In this document: one piece after another, positions 1 to 7,476 of the stretch
Layout: every line of letters starts with the position of its first letter
How positions within the stretch are numbered: position 1 is the first letter of the stretch
DNA from: Flavobacterium psychrophilum
GTDB taxonomy: Bacteria > Bacteroidota > Bacteroidia > Flavobacteriales > Flavobacteriaceae
Direction of reading: 5' to 3'
Assembly: GCA_945872875.1 (NCBI GenBank)
Contig: CAMCBB010000024.1
Coordinates: 1-19,247, forward strand
DNA: 19,247 nt
Notes under the pieces: generated by a model
Databases searched by the model: none
Told to the model about the DNA's origin: nothing
The model's input: only the letters and a program-made list of their open reading frames with translations
Translations under genes and position numbers: made by a program

Positions 1-926
1 CGCTGAATTTGCTCAATACATCCCTCGTGAATTCCTTCAGCTTTCATTATTTTATACAACAATGAAATATATAAAGGAATAACCGGAATAGCAGAACTTG
101 CTTGGGTCACCAATGCTTTATTTACCGAAACATATGCTTTTCCATTTAATTCTTTTAACGAATCAGTGATAGTAAAGGCAGTTGCTTCCAAATGATCTTT
201 TGCTCTCCCTATTGTACCTTTTCTATAAACCGCTTCAGTAACTGCAGGTCCAATATAAGAATAAGCAATTGTTGTTACGTCAGGTGCTAACAAATTAGCC
301 GCTTTAAGGTCATTCATCCACATGGCCCAATCTTCACCCCCCATTACGACAACGGTATTATCAATATCTTCTTGAACTGCAGGCTCAATTGAAACTTGAG
401 AAACTAAACCCGTATGGAAATCAACTGTTTTATTTGTAAAAGTCCCGCCAATAGGTTTTAATGAAGAACGATGCAAAACACCAGTATCAGGATGCATTCT
501 AACCGGAGAAGCTAAACTGTAAATAACCAGATCAATCTGACCTAAATCTGCCTTTATGGTTTCAATTACTTGTTGTTTTACTTCTTTAGAAAACGCGTCT
601 CCATTAATGCTTTTTGCATATAAACCTGCATTCTGAGCTTCCTTCTCAAAGGCAGCAGAATTATACCAACCCGGTGAAGCAGTTTTTCCTTCGGTGGGTG
701 GTTTTTCAAAGAAAACACCAATTGTTGAAGCACCACATCCATAAGCACTTGAAATTCTTGAAGCCAATCCAAATCCTGTAGAAGCACCAACAACTAACAC
801 TCTTTTAGCACCATCAATTGGTCCTTTAGATTTTACATATTCAATTTGTTTTTTTACATTTTGTTTACAACCCTTTGGATGAGCTGTCAAACAAATAAAG
901 CCACGCATTCTTGGTTCTATAATCAT
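1..926 (-). CDS. fabV: FabV-type trans-2-enoyl-ACP/CoA reductase (3' end cut by window edge)
   Basis: NADH-dependent reductase catalysing the last step of the fatty-acid elongation cycle in the cytoplasm. The ATG at 926 opens a reading frame that stays open to position 1, giving 308 residues; the family is about 400 aa, so roughly 90 C-terminal residues lie outside. The N-terminus (MIIEPRMRGFICLTAHPKGC) is the FabV signature. A Rossmann-type glycine motif (VVGASTGFG) follows near residue 46. The catalytic pair in the FabV spacing Y-x8-K is seen as Y234 and K243 in YRKGTIGRAK; this spacing differs from the Y-x6-K of FabI. The gene has its own promoter (983-1012) about 50 nt upstream, separate from the recN operon. 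FabV enzymes are known to be poorly inhibited by triclosan. The assignment is strong; which of the enoyl-ACP and enoyl-CoA roles dominates in this organism cannot be read here. Confidence 0.95.
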   Translation of the reverse strand, partial: MIIEPRMRGFICLTAHPKGCKQNVKKQIEYVKSKGPIDGAKRVLVVGASTGFGLASRISSAYGCGASTIGVFFEKPPTEGKTASPGWYNSAAFEKEAQNAGLYAKSINGDAFSKEVKQQVIETIKADLGQIDLVIYSLASPVRMHPDTGVLHRSSLKPIGGTFTNKTVDFHTGLVSQVSIEPAVQEDIDNTVVVMGGEDWAMWMNDLKAANLLAPDVTTIAYSYIGPAVTEAVYRKGTIGRAKDHLEATAFTITDSLKELNGKAYVSVNKALVTQASSAIPVIPLYISLLYKIMKAEGIHEGCIEQIQ

Positions 927-982
927 AATTTAAGTAATTTCTTGTTTACTATTTGCTGTTTTTATTTCAAAAAAAGAGCAAA

Positions 983-1012
983 CAAATATAAATCAATTTT
1001 TTAGTTAAGCAA
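983..1012 (-). promoter_or_regulatory. Bacteroidetes-type promoter for fabV, overlapping the recN 3' end
   Basis: On the minus strand a -33 TTG (1012-1010) is followed by exactly 19 nt and then TATATTTG (990-983), an exact match to the Bacteroidetes -7 consensus TAnnTTTG. The -33 part lies inside the last codons of recN. It predicts a start near 976-979 and a leader of about 50 nt before the fabV ATG. Inferred from sequence pattern only. Confidence 0.72.
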
Positions 1013-2653
1013 TTCCTTGGCATGATTTAATGCGGATTCCGATACATTAGAACCCGATAGCATTTGCGCTATTTCCATAACCCGTTCTTCTTTTGAAAGT
1101 AATTTTAATTCTGACAAAGTTTGATCGTCTTTTATTACTTTATATACTTTAATATGCTCTTTACCTTTTCCTGCAATTTGCGGCAAATGGGTAATTGCAA
1201 AAACCTGCATATTTGCACTCATTTGTTTTAAAATATCACCCATTTTATGGGCAATTTCACCAGAAACACCAGTGTCAATTTCATCAAAAATAATTGTTGG
1301 CAGTTTCGAATATTGGGATAATATTGATTTTACAGCCAACATAATTCGGGACATCTCCCCTCCTGAAGCAACTTTTTTCAATAATCCAAAATCAGATCCT
1401 TTATTTGCAGAAAATAAAAACTGAATCTCATCCATACCATTATAAAAGTAATTTTCCTTCTTAATAATTTGGATATTGAAACGGGCATTAATCATCCCTA
1501 ATTGAGATAAAATAACTTCTAATTTATCTGTTAATATTGGAATTGCTTTATTTCTATTTTGGCGAATTGTATCAGCTAAATCATTTAATAGAACTTCTGT
1601 ATTTTTTAGTTGAAGTTCAAGAGAATTAATTTCAGATTCTAATGTTACTGAAGAAACAACTTTTACATCTAAATCGTCTTGAATAAGTAATAATTCTTCA
1701 ACCGTATTTACTTGGTGTTTTTTCTGTAATGAAAAAATTAACTGTAATTTTTCATTAATTAATTGCAGCTCTTCAGGATCAGAATTAACAGATTCGGCTA
1801 ACAAAGAAATTTCTTTTTCGATGTCATCAAACTCAATTAACAAACTTGAGATTCGATCACTTAAATCACTGAATTCTTGAGAATAAGAAGCTATTTTTTG
1901 AATTGATAATTTAATATCTTTAATACTTTGAATTACACCAAATGATTCTTGATTTGAAAGTGAAAGAATACGAGCAAGATTTTCATTAATTAACTCAACA
2001 TTATTAAGTTTTTCAAATCGCATCTCAAGCTCTTCTTGTTCACCTGCTTTTAGTTTTGCATCGAGTAACTCTTCTAGTAAAAAAGAATGGTAATCCTGTT
2101 CTTTGGAAATAGATAATAACAATTCTTTTTTATCTCGTAAATCGGAATTGAGTTTTTTATATTCTTTCAAATGAAAAGAATACTCTTTCAAAACATTAAA
2201 ATTGGAAGCTACCGAATCTATAATTTGAAACTGCACCCCGTCATCAGAAAGTTCCTGTGTTTGGTGTTGCGAATGTATATCAATTAAAAAATTACTTAAT
2301 TCCTGTAATTCGTTTAAATTAACTGGAGTATCATTAATAAAAGCTCTTGACTTACCCGAAGGAAGTATTTCTCTTCGTATTATGGTTTCCTCTTCATAAT
2401 CTAAATCATTTGCAGTAAAAAAACTTTGAAGGTTGTAATCGCCAATTTTAAAATGCGCTTCAATTATGCACTTTTCTTCTTTATTTTTTAGCGAAGATAA
2501 ATCGGCTCTTTTTCCTAAAACCAATCCCAAAGCTCCTAATAATATAGATTTCCCTGCTCCTGTTTCTCCTGTAATAACTGAAAATCCATCTGAAAAGCGG
2601 ACAGATAATTTTTCAATCAAAGCAAAATTTTCAATGGATAAGGATACTATCAT
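1001..2653 (-). CDS. recN: DNA repair protein RecN (SMC-like ATPase)
   Basis: RecN is an SMC-family ATPase that acts at double-strand breaks during recombinational repair. The 550-aa length matches the family (E. coli about 553). The N-terminus has the Walker A motif GETGAGKS at residues 29-36. The middle (about 150-390) is a long charged, heptad-like coiled-coil region, and the C-terminal head has the ABC signature ASGGEMSR (about 429) and the Walker B/D-loop FDEIDTGVSG (about 455). It is the last gene of the bamD-omega-coaBC-DUF4835-recN operon, 11 nt after its upstream neighbour. An AGGAG motif (2666-2662) sits 8 nt before the ATG and includes part of the neighbour's stop codon. That is a real Shine-Dalgarno-like site, which is unusual for this lineage. 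No SOS-type box was recognised, so expression presumably follows the operon. Confidence 0.97.
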   Translation of the reverse strand: MIVSLSIENFALIEKLSVRFSDGFSVITGETGAGKSILLGALGLVLGKRADLSSLKNKEEKCIIEAHFKIGDYNLQSFFTANDLDYEEETIIRREILPSGKSRAFINDTPVNLNELQELSNFLIDIHSQHQTQELSDDGVQFQIIDSVASNFNVLKEYSFHLKEYKKLNSDLRDKKELLLSISKEQDYHSFLLEELLDAKLKAGEQEELEMRFEKLNNVELINENLARILSLSNQESFGVIQSIKDIKLSIQKIASYSQEFSDLSDRISSLLIEFDDIEKEISLLAESVNSDPEELQLINEKLQLIFSLQKKHQVNTVEELLLIQDDLDVKVVSSVTLESEINSLELQLKNTEVLLNDLADTIRQNRNKAIPILTDKLEVILSQLGMINARFNIQIIKKENYFYNGMDEIQFLFSANKGSDFGLLKKVASGGEMSRIMLAVKSILSQYSKLPTIIFDEIDTGVSGEIAHKMGDILKQMSANMQVFAITHLPQIAGKGKEHIKVYKVIKDDQTLSELKLLSKEERVMEIAQMLSGSNVSESALNHAKELLN

Positions 2654-2661
2654 AAATTGAT

Positions 2662-2666
2662 CTCCT
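2662..2666 (-). promoter_or_regulatory. Shine-Dalgarno-like site of recN
   Basis: AGGAG on the minus strand, 8 nt before the recN ATG, overlapping the TAG stop of the DUF4835 gene (2667-2665). Most other starts in this window have no purine-rich site, so this one stands out. It could support coupled initiation at the gene junction, or be chance. Confidence 0.5.
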
Positions 2667-3549
2667 ATTTAATATTAGCCCATTTTGAAGAATTAGTAGG
2701 CGAAACTCTAGACAAATCATCAACCAATCCATCTAAAGAAACCGTTGGACCAGCAGTAAAAATTGATACAATTTCATCCGCTTTAGCATCAAAAAAAGAT
2801 CTCGTTAAATACGCATTTGGTCTAATTTGATGCAATGAATTTAAATTGTTTAAAGAATTTAAAATTGCCTCTTTAGAAGTTTTTAAATCCTTACTCATCA
2901 TGTCCAGCCCTTTAAAATGGTATTGAAATAACGTCTCTCTTATTGGTTTAAAAGTTGATGACATTAGGTCGGTAACTAAATAAAAACGATTGTTTGTTTT
3001 GCTAGTTTGAGTCCATCCTGGGCCTCCACTAGGAGCAGCCAAATTTAGTATTTGCTGTGCAGATTGAAAGTATTCTGAGCCACTATTTAGTTCAAAAGTT
3101 TCAGCATCTAATCCTAAAATAATATAACAGTAAAAAGAAATTGTGGAGATTAAATTAGATTCGTAACTGTTAGGATTAAAAAACAAATTTTGAAATTCAA
3201 CATATTGAAAGTTAAAATCTGTATCGTTGATATTCAAAATCGGAGTAGTAAAACTTGAATTAAATACAGGTCTTGAACTTTGAACTTGGATAGTAGCTTC
3301 AAAATTATTGGAGTTATAGGAATTGAGGGTTATAAACATAGAGCAGTTTATTTTCTCATTCGGTTTGTATGTTTTTTCTGTCCAAACTGTTTTATTTACA
3401 AATTCACTTAATGAAGTTTCTAAACTTTTAAAAATTTGGTTGTTGGTATTCGTTATTTTATCATAATTAACAACAACTTTACAGTTAAGTTCTTGCGAAT
3501 AAACAGATGAAAAAAGACATACAAATAGAATGCTAAAAATTTTACGCAT
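2665..3549 (-). CDS. DUF4835 family exported protein (PorD-like, putative T9SS-associated)
   Basis: A 294-aa exported protein of the Bacteroidetes DUF4835 family, as recognised from the N-terminal pattern after the signal peptide (SQELNCKVVVNYDKI) and from its position between coaBC and recN. Residues 1-19 form a Sec signal peptide ending in VYSQ with no lipobox cysteine, so it is probably periplasmic or outer-membrane associated. Family members have been labelled PorD, a type IX secretion component; I recall this label but cannot verify it here, and a mechanism is not known to me. It overlaps the coaBC 3' end by 8 nt (3542-3549), indicating translational coupling. Sharing an operon with bamD fits an envelope-assembly role. 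No enzymatic motif is visible. Confidence 0.8.
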   Translation of the reverse strand: MRKIFSILFVCLFSSVYSQELNCKVVVNYDKITNTNNQIFKSLETSLSEFVNKTVWTEKTYKPNEKINCSMFITLNSYNSNNFEATIQVQSSRPVFNSSFTTPILNINDTDFNFQYVEFQNLFFNPNSYESNLISTISFYCYIILGLDAETFELNSGSEYFQSAQQILNLAAPSGGPGWTQTSKTNNRFYLVTDLMSSTFKPIRETLFQYHFKGLDMMSKDLKTSKEAILNSLNNLNSLHQIRPNAYLTRSFFDAKADEIVSIFTAGPTVSLDGLVDDLSRVSPTNSSKWANIK

Positions 3550-4750
3550 GATAATGATTTATTATTTTATTCAAAATATCTGAAGCCACTTCTTCTTTCA
3601 ATTTTAATTCTTTAGGCTCAATATTAAAGTTTTTATCTATAAATGTAACCTTATTTGTTAAACCTCCAAAACCTGCTCCGGCATCCTGAAGTGAATTTAA
3701 AACTATCAAATCTAAGTTTTTTTTCTGAATTTTCAACTTAGCATTTTCAATTTCATTTTCTGTTTCTAAAGCAAAGCCTATTAGAAATTGATTTTTCTTT
3801 AATTCACCTAAAGTAGCCAATATATCATTAGTCTTTTCAAGTTCAATAGAAAAAACATTTTCTATTTTTTTAATTTTTTGATCTGCGGTTGTCTTAGGCT
3901 TATAATCTGCGACTGCAGCAGCGGCAATTACTACATCCATATGCTCATATTGCATTATACATGCATCATACATCTCTTTAGCAGAAACCACATTAATCAA
4001 CTTAATTGAATCATTATTCACTTTAAGACTTGTTGGACCAGATACTAAAATAACTTCTGCACCAAGATTCGCGGCCTCGTTTGCCAAGTCATAACCCATT
4101 TTTCCCGAGGAATGATTACCTATAAAACGCACAGGATCTATTGCTTCGTATGTTGGCCCAGCGGTAATTAGCATTTTTTTTCCTTTAAGAGGTAAATTCT
4201 TAGAGATATCGGCTTCTAAATAAGCTACAATATTTTCTGGTTCAGCCATTCTTCCCTCACCACTTAAACCACTTGCTAATTCACCACTTTCTGCAGGAAT
4301 AATAGTATTTCCATATTGAGTTAATGTAGCAAAAGTTTGGAGCGTTGAAGGATGCTTGTACATATCCAAATCCATAGCTGGAGCAAAATAAACAGGACAT
4401 TTTGCAGACAAATAGGTAGCCAACAATAAATTATCGCAGGTGCCATTAGCCATTTTGGATAAGGTATTGGCTGTTGCAGGAGCAATTACCATAATATCTC
4501 CCCAAAGCCCTAGATCTACATGGTTATTCCATTTAGATCCATTTTCTTCATCATAAAACTCAGAAAAAACTGGATTTTTTGAAAGTGTTGCCAGCGTTAA
4601 GGGTGTGACAAAATCTAAAGAAGCAGGTGTCATAATCACTTGGACATGAGCACCTGCTTTTATAAATAATCGAACTAAATTTGCTGTTTTATAAGCGGCA
4701 ATTCCACCAGATACACCTAGTATAATCTTTTTACCCCTTAATACAGACAT
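3542..4750 (-). CDS. coaBC: Bifunctional phosphopantothenoylcysteine decarboxylase / phosphopantothenate-cysteine ligase
   Basis: Fused enzyme of coenzyme A synthesis: the C-terminal CoaB half joins cysteine to phosphopantothenate, and the N-terminal FMN-dependent CoaC half decarboxylates the product. Length is 402 aa, as usual for the fusion. CoaC (1-185) shows the flavodoxin-like start LGVSGGIAAYK (11-21), catalytic-type H78 in NHVDLG, and APATANTLSKMANG (90-103). CoaB (190-402) shows GPTYEAIDPVRFIGNHSSGK (198-217), AAVADYKP (278-285), the lysine motif KIKK (292-295) and GFALETEN (325-332). Two CoaC residues differ from E. coli: the canonical PxMNxxMW is PAMDLDMY with D127 at the Asn position, and the substrate-clamp Cys is Ser160 in LASGLSGEGRM. 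I believe this variant is common in Bacteroidetes, so it is probably functional. Third gene of the bamD operon. Confidence 0.96.
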   Translation of the reverse strand: MSVLRGKKIILGVSGGIAAYKTANLVRLFIKAGAHVQVIMTPASLDFVTPLTLATLSKNPVFSEFYDEENGSKWNNHVDLGLWGDIMVIAPATANTLSKMANGTCDNLLLATYLSAKCPVYFAPAMDLDMYKHPSTLQTFATLTQYGNTIIPAESGELASGLSGEGRMAEPENIVAYLEADISKNLPLKGKKMLITAGPTYEAIDPVRFIGNHSSGKMGYDLANEAANLGAEVILVSGPTSLKVNNDSIKLINVVSAKEMYDACIMQYEHMDVVIAAAAVADYKPKTTADQKIKKIENVFSIELEKTNDILATLGELKKNQFLIGFALETENEIENAKLKIQKKNLDLIVLNSLQDAGAGFGGLTNKVTFIDKNFNIEPKELKLKEEVASDILNKIINHYHA

Positions 4751-4768
4751 AGCTCACTATTGGTTTGT

Positions 4769-5077
4769 TTATTCTTTGTAATAAATCTTTCCATCTAACC
4801 ATTCTTGCACTGCAAGTGCATGAGGTTTTGGAAGTTTTTCGTAAAATTTAGAAACTTCGATTTGTTCTTTATTTTCAAAAACTTCTTCTAAGCTATCATT
4901 GTAAGTAGCAAACTCTTCTAATTTTTCAATTAGTTCTTTTTTAATTTCAGAATTAATTTGATTAGATCTTTTTGCAATAATAGTTATTGCCTCATATACA
5001 TTACCAGTTGGTTCTTCAATAACATTTTTATTGTAGGTAATTGTATTCACTGGCGCATTAGTTTTCTTTAAATCCAT
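4769..5077 (-). CDS. rpoZ: DNA-directed RNA polymerase omega subunit, Bacteroidetes type
   Basis: A 102-aa small subunit that helps assembly and stability of RNA polymerase. It begins MDLKKTNAPVNTITYN and has the short omega core (GNVYEAITIIAKRSNQIN, about residues 25-42), where family members contact the beta' subunit, followed by an acidic helical tail and a conserved-looking end (QEWLDGKIYYKE). It is longer and more divergent than E. coli omega (91 aa), as expected in this phylum. The gene lies 7 nt after bamD and 18 nt before coaBC in the same operon. A position next to coaBC/dfp is also seen for omega genes in other bacteria. No Shine-Dalgarno motif precedes the ATG. Confidence 0.87.
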   Translation of the reverse strand: MDLKKTNAPVNTITYNKNVIEEPTGNVYEAITIIAKRSNQINSEIKKELIEKLEEFATYNDSLEEVFENKEQIEVSKFYEKLPKPHALAVQEWLDGKIYYKE

Positions 5078-5084
5078 GGATATA

Positions 5085-5879
5085 TTATTTAGAAAATTGT
5101 TGTAAATCTTTATCTATTTTAGCTAACATATCGTCAGCTTGATTTTTGTATTTGGTGTCCGCTTTAAATTTAGTTAAACTATAGTATGCAGATTTTGCGT
5201 TTTTCAATCGTTCTTCCATTTTAGATGTAACACTATTAATTGCTAATTTGTATGCTGAATCTAATTTCAAATATAAGGCATCTTCTTTAAATGGCGTTCC
5301 AGGAAAATCTGAAATAAAATTATCTAAAGCAATTTGAGCTGCTTTATAATCAGATATTGTATTGTATTGTTTTGAATTTTCAAATGCTTTTTTTTCAATT
5401 TTGTAACGCATCTCCTTCACTAAGGTGTTTGCCTCTGCCATATAAGATGAATTTGGATAAGTATCAATAAAATTTTGAAGCTTATCAACTGCTTTATCAG
5501 TATCTGTTTGATCTAAACTATAAATAGGCGATAATTTTGTAAAACATTTAGCGCTAAGAAAAAGTGCTTCTTCTTGTTTTTCACTTTTTGGATAACTTGA
5601 AGCAAAACTTTCAAATTGATATCCTGCTAAATAAAATTGTTCTGTTTTATAATAGGCTTGAGAATACATATAAAATAATTTCTCTGCTTGAGGTTTTCCC
5701 TTGTATGAAGGAGCAATTTGTTCAAATAATCTGATTGCTTTTTCATATTTACCTTTATCATACAATTTTTCTGATGAAGCATATTTAACTGCAATATCCT
5801 CACTTTTTAATGCTCTTTGATATTCGCTACATGACGAAAAAAAGGCAACTAATACGATAAGAGAAATTATTTTTTTCAT
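5085..5879 (-). CDS. bamD: Outer membrane protein assembly factor BamD (lipoprotein)
   Basis: BamD is the essential lipoprotein partner of BamA in the complex that folds beta-barrel proteins into the outer membrane. The chosen ATG at 5879 gives 264 aa and places a lipoprotein signal (MKKIISLIVLVAFFSSC, lipid-bearing Cys17) at the very N-terminus. An in-frame ATG at 5930 would add 17 basic residues in front and lies only a few nt after the predicted transcription start, so it is not used here. Residues about 28-250 are TPR-type helical repeats, with pairs such as YDKGKYEKAIRLFEQ and FYLAGYQFESFASSYP. The residues after the lipid Cys (SEYQ) do not resemble the acidic surface-export signal known in Capnocytophaga and Flavobacterium, consistent with an inward-facing anchor. 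First gene of the five-gene operon. Confidence 0.93.
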   Translation of the reverse strand: MKKIISLIVLVAFFSSCSEYQRALKSEDIAVKYASSEKLYDKGKYEKAIRLFEQIAPSYKGKPQAEKLFYMYSQAYYKTEQFYLAGYQFESFASSYPKSEKQEEALFLSAKCFTKLSPIYSLDQTDTDKAVDKLQNFIDTYPNSSYMAEANTLVKEMRYKIEKKAFENSKQYNTISDYKAAQIALDNFISDFPGTPFKEDALYLKLDSAYKLAINSVTSKMEERLKNAKSAYYSLTKFKADTKYKNQADDMLAKIDKDLQQFSK

Positions 5880-5941
5880 TATTTTATAAATGGATTTCGT
5901 TATTTTTTTATTGGATTTTTTAGGTCCCAAAAAACGAACTG

Positions 5942-5949
5942 CAAAACTA
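5942..5949 (-). promoter_or_regulatory. Putative -7 promoter element of the bamD operon
   Basis: TAGTTTTG on the minus strand is an exact match to TAnnTTTG, about 60 nt before the chosen bamD ATG. The triplet 19 nt further upstream reads TTT rather than TTG, so the -33 element is weak. It lies in the 121-nt gap between bamD and dapA and is the best candidate to drive bamD-omega-coaBC-DUF4835-recN. A start near 5935-5938 would give a leader of about 57 nt. Confidence 0.5.
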
Positions 5950-6000
5950 GTTAATAATTAGTTACTATAAAAGGTTTTTTTATTGTTTTATTTCAAATAA

Positions 6001-6879
6001 TTACTGAAGATCATTAATGAAATTTGAAATTCTATTTGACAAATCAGCATTAACATTCACCAACGGTAATCGAAGTGTGTTTTCAGACAACCCCAGTAAT
6101 TTATAAACTTCTTTAATTCCAGCAGGATTACCTTGTTCAAAAATCATATCAATAGCATCTGCAAGTTGGTAATGAATTTCATAAGCTTCATCTACTTTTC
6201 TTTGTAATCCCAATTGTACCATTTTAGAAAATTGCTTTGGAAATCCCTCTCCAATTACCGAAATAACTCCACTTCCACCGGCTAATACCATTGGTAAAGT
6301 AATCATATCATCTCCAGAAATCACTAAAAACCCCTCAGGTTTTTCTTGAATTAATTTCATCGCTTGAACGATATCACCAGCTGCTTCTTTAATTGCAACA
6401 ATATTTTTAAAATCTTTAGCCAAACGAATTACTGTTGAAGGCAACATATTTGAAGCTGTTCTACCAGGCACATTATATAAAATCACAGGGATAGGCGAAG
6501 CTTCTGCAATGGCTTTAAAGTGTTGATAAATTCCTTCTTGTGAAGGCTTATTATAATATGGAGAAACAGAAAGTACAGCAACAAAATCTGAAAAATCTCT
6601 TGTTTTTAATTCCTCAACAAGTTTGTGTGTATTGTTCCCACCTACTCCAAGAACTAACGGTAATCTTTGGTTATTGGCAGCAATAACAGTTTGTATTACC
6701 AATTCTTTTTCTTCTTGACTTAATGTGGCATTTTCAGCTGTTGTACCAAGAACTACTAAGTAATTGATTCCGTTATCAATTTGAAAATTTACTATTCTAG
6801 TTAATGCTTCTGTATCTACAGAAAAATCTTTTTTAAATGGCGTTACAAGTGCAACACCAGTTCCTATTAATGCTTGCAT
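6001..6879 (-). CDS. dapA: 4-hydroxy-tetrahydrodipicolinate synthase
   Basis: Class I aldolase condensing pyruvate with aspartate semialdehyde, the first committed step of the diaminopimelate/lysine branch, in the cytoplasm. The 292-aa length is typical. Visible motifs are the substrate-binding loop [10 protein letters not shown] (45-54; GTTGESATL in E. coli), [13 protein letters not shown] (about 104-116) with the catalytic tyrosines, the YNVPGRT segment (about 135) and the Schiff-base lysine in VAIKEAAGD (about 160-168). The TTEN-type variation in the first motif is also found in Bacteroidetes enzymes as far as I recall. It starts 1 nt after the stop of the DUF6913-like gene, so the two are co-transcribed. 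I see no clear terminator after it. Confidence 0.96.
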   Translation of the reverse strand: MQALIGTGVALVTPFKKDFSVDTEALTRIVNFQIDNGINYLVVLGTTAENATLSQEEKELVIQTVIAANNQRLPLVLGVGGNNTHKLVEELKTRDFSDFVAVLSVSPYYNKPSQEGIYQHFKAIAEASPIPVILYNVPGRTASNMLPSTVIRLAKDFKNIVAIKEAAGDIVQAMKLIQEKPEGFLVISGDDMITLPMVLAGGSGVISVIGEGFPKQFSKMVQLGLQRKVDEAYEIHYQLADAIDMIFEQGNPAGIKEVYKLLGLSENTLRLPLVNVNADLSNRISNFINDLQ

Positions 6880-6880
6880 A

Positions 6881-7399
6881 TTATATTTTGTTTAATATTT
6901 TTAAATATTTTATTAATTCGGTAACGAAAATCTCATAATTTTCAGCATTGGTGTCAATCATTAAATGATTTATTCGTTTATCAATACTTGAAAATCCAAC
7001 TTTAAATCTAGCTTTTGAAAGATTGGTAACTTGCATTAAACCTGCTTTTTCTATGTCATAATAACTAATTAATAAATCAAATTCTGTTTCAATAAAATCT
7101 ATTACTTCTTTATTATTAATTAAACCAGACCAACTAATATCATGATATGAAAAACTTGGAAATTCCAAATTATCATTTTTCTTAATCACATTTCTAAAAA
7201 CTATAACCGAAATATTATCTAAAAATAACCCATTATTAATTAATTGATTAAGAAGTTCTTTTTTGTCAAAAAAATAGGTTTCATCAATTATTAATCCAAC
7301 TTTGGTAATAACTGAATTGGTTGCCAAATGGTTCACATTTAGTAACTTTTTCTTAACGATTTTTTTTACCCAAAACTCCTTAATATTATTTAAAAACAT
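6881..7399 (-). CDS. DUF6913-like conserved flavobacterial protein of unknown function
   Basis: A 172-aa protein that I recognise only as resembling the flavobacterial DUF6913 family, found beside dapA. Its N-terminus is short and basic ([12 protein letters not shown]), with no signal peptide and no convincing membrane segment, so it is probably cytoplasmic. The rest alternates hydrophobic strands and polar helices ([46 protein letters not shown]), suggesting a small alpha/beta fold. No catalytic motif is recognisable. It is separated from dapA by 1 nt, so the two are very likely translated from one message. Whether this reflects a link to lysine/peptidoglycan precursor supply is unknown. The ATG at 7399 is preceded by a TAATTTTG promoter element. 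Confidence 0.72.
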   Translation of the reverse strand: MFLNNIKEFWVKKIVKKKLLNVNHLATNSVITKVGLIIDETYFFDKKELLNQLINNGLFLDNISVIVFRNVIKKNDNLEFPSFSYHDISWSGLINNKEVIDFIETEFDLLISYYDIEKAGLMQVTNLSKARFKVGFSSIDKRINHLMIDTNAENYEIFVTELIKYLKILNKI

Positions 7400-7417
7400 A
7401 GTACTTTTACCAGATTA

Positions 7418-7425
7418 CAAAATTA
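7418..7425 (-). promoter_or_regulatory. Putative -7 promoter element for the DUF6913-dapA pair
   Basis: TAATTTTG on the minus strand matches TAnnTTTG, 19-26 nt upstream of the ATG at 7399. The triplet 19 nt further upstream is TTA rather than TTG. It lies in the short divergent gap shared with the 5'-nucleotidase genes; no comparably good element was found on the plus strand there. Confidence 0.45.
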
Positions 7426-7476
7426 ACTGATTTTAGTCGTATAATAATGGTAAAACTAAAAAACTATATCGTTGAA

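Noticed and set aside
578..793. 71-codon minus-strand ORF inside fabV
   Set aside because: It lies in another frame of the clearly supported fabV coding region and has a low-complexity product with no family resemblance.
5880..5930. Upstream in-frame start for bamD
   Set aside because: It would put 17 basic residues before a lipoprotein signal and lies at the very 5' end of the predicted message.
5930..5960. TAGTTA direct repeats upstream of bamD
   Set aside because: Two short AT-rich copies near the promoter; too short and degenerate to claim as an operator.
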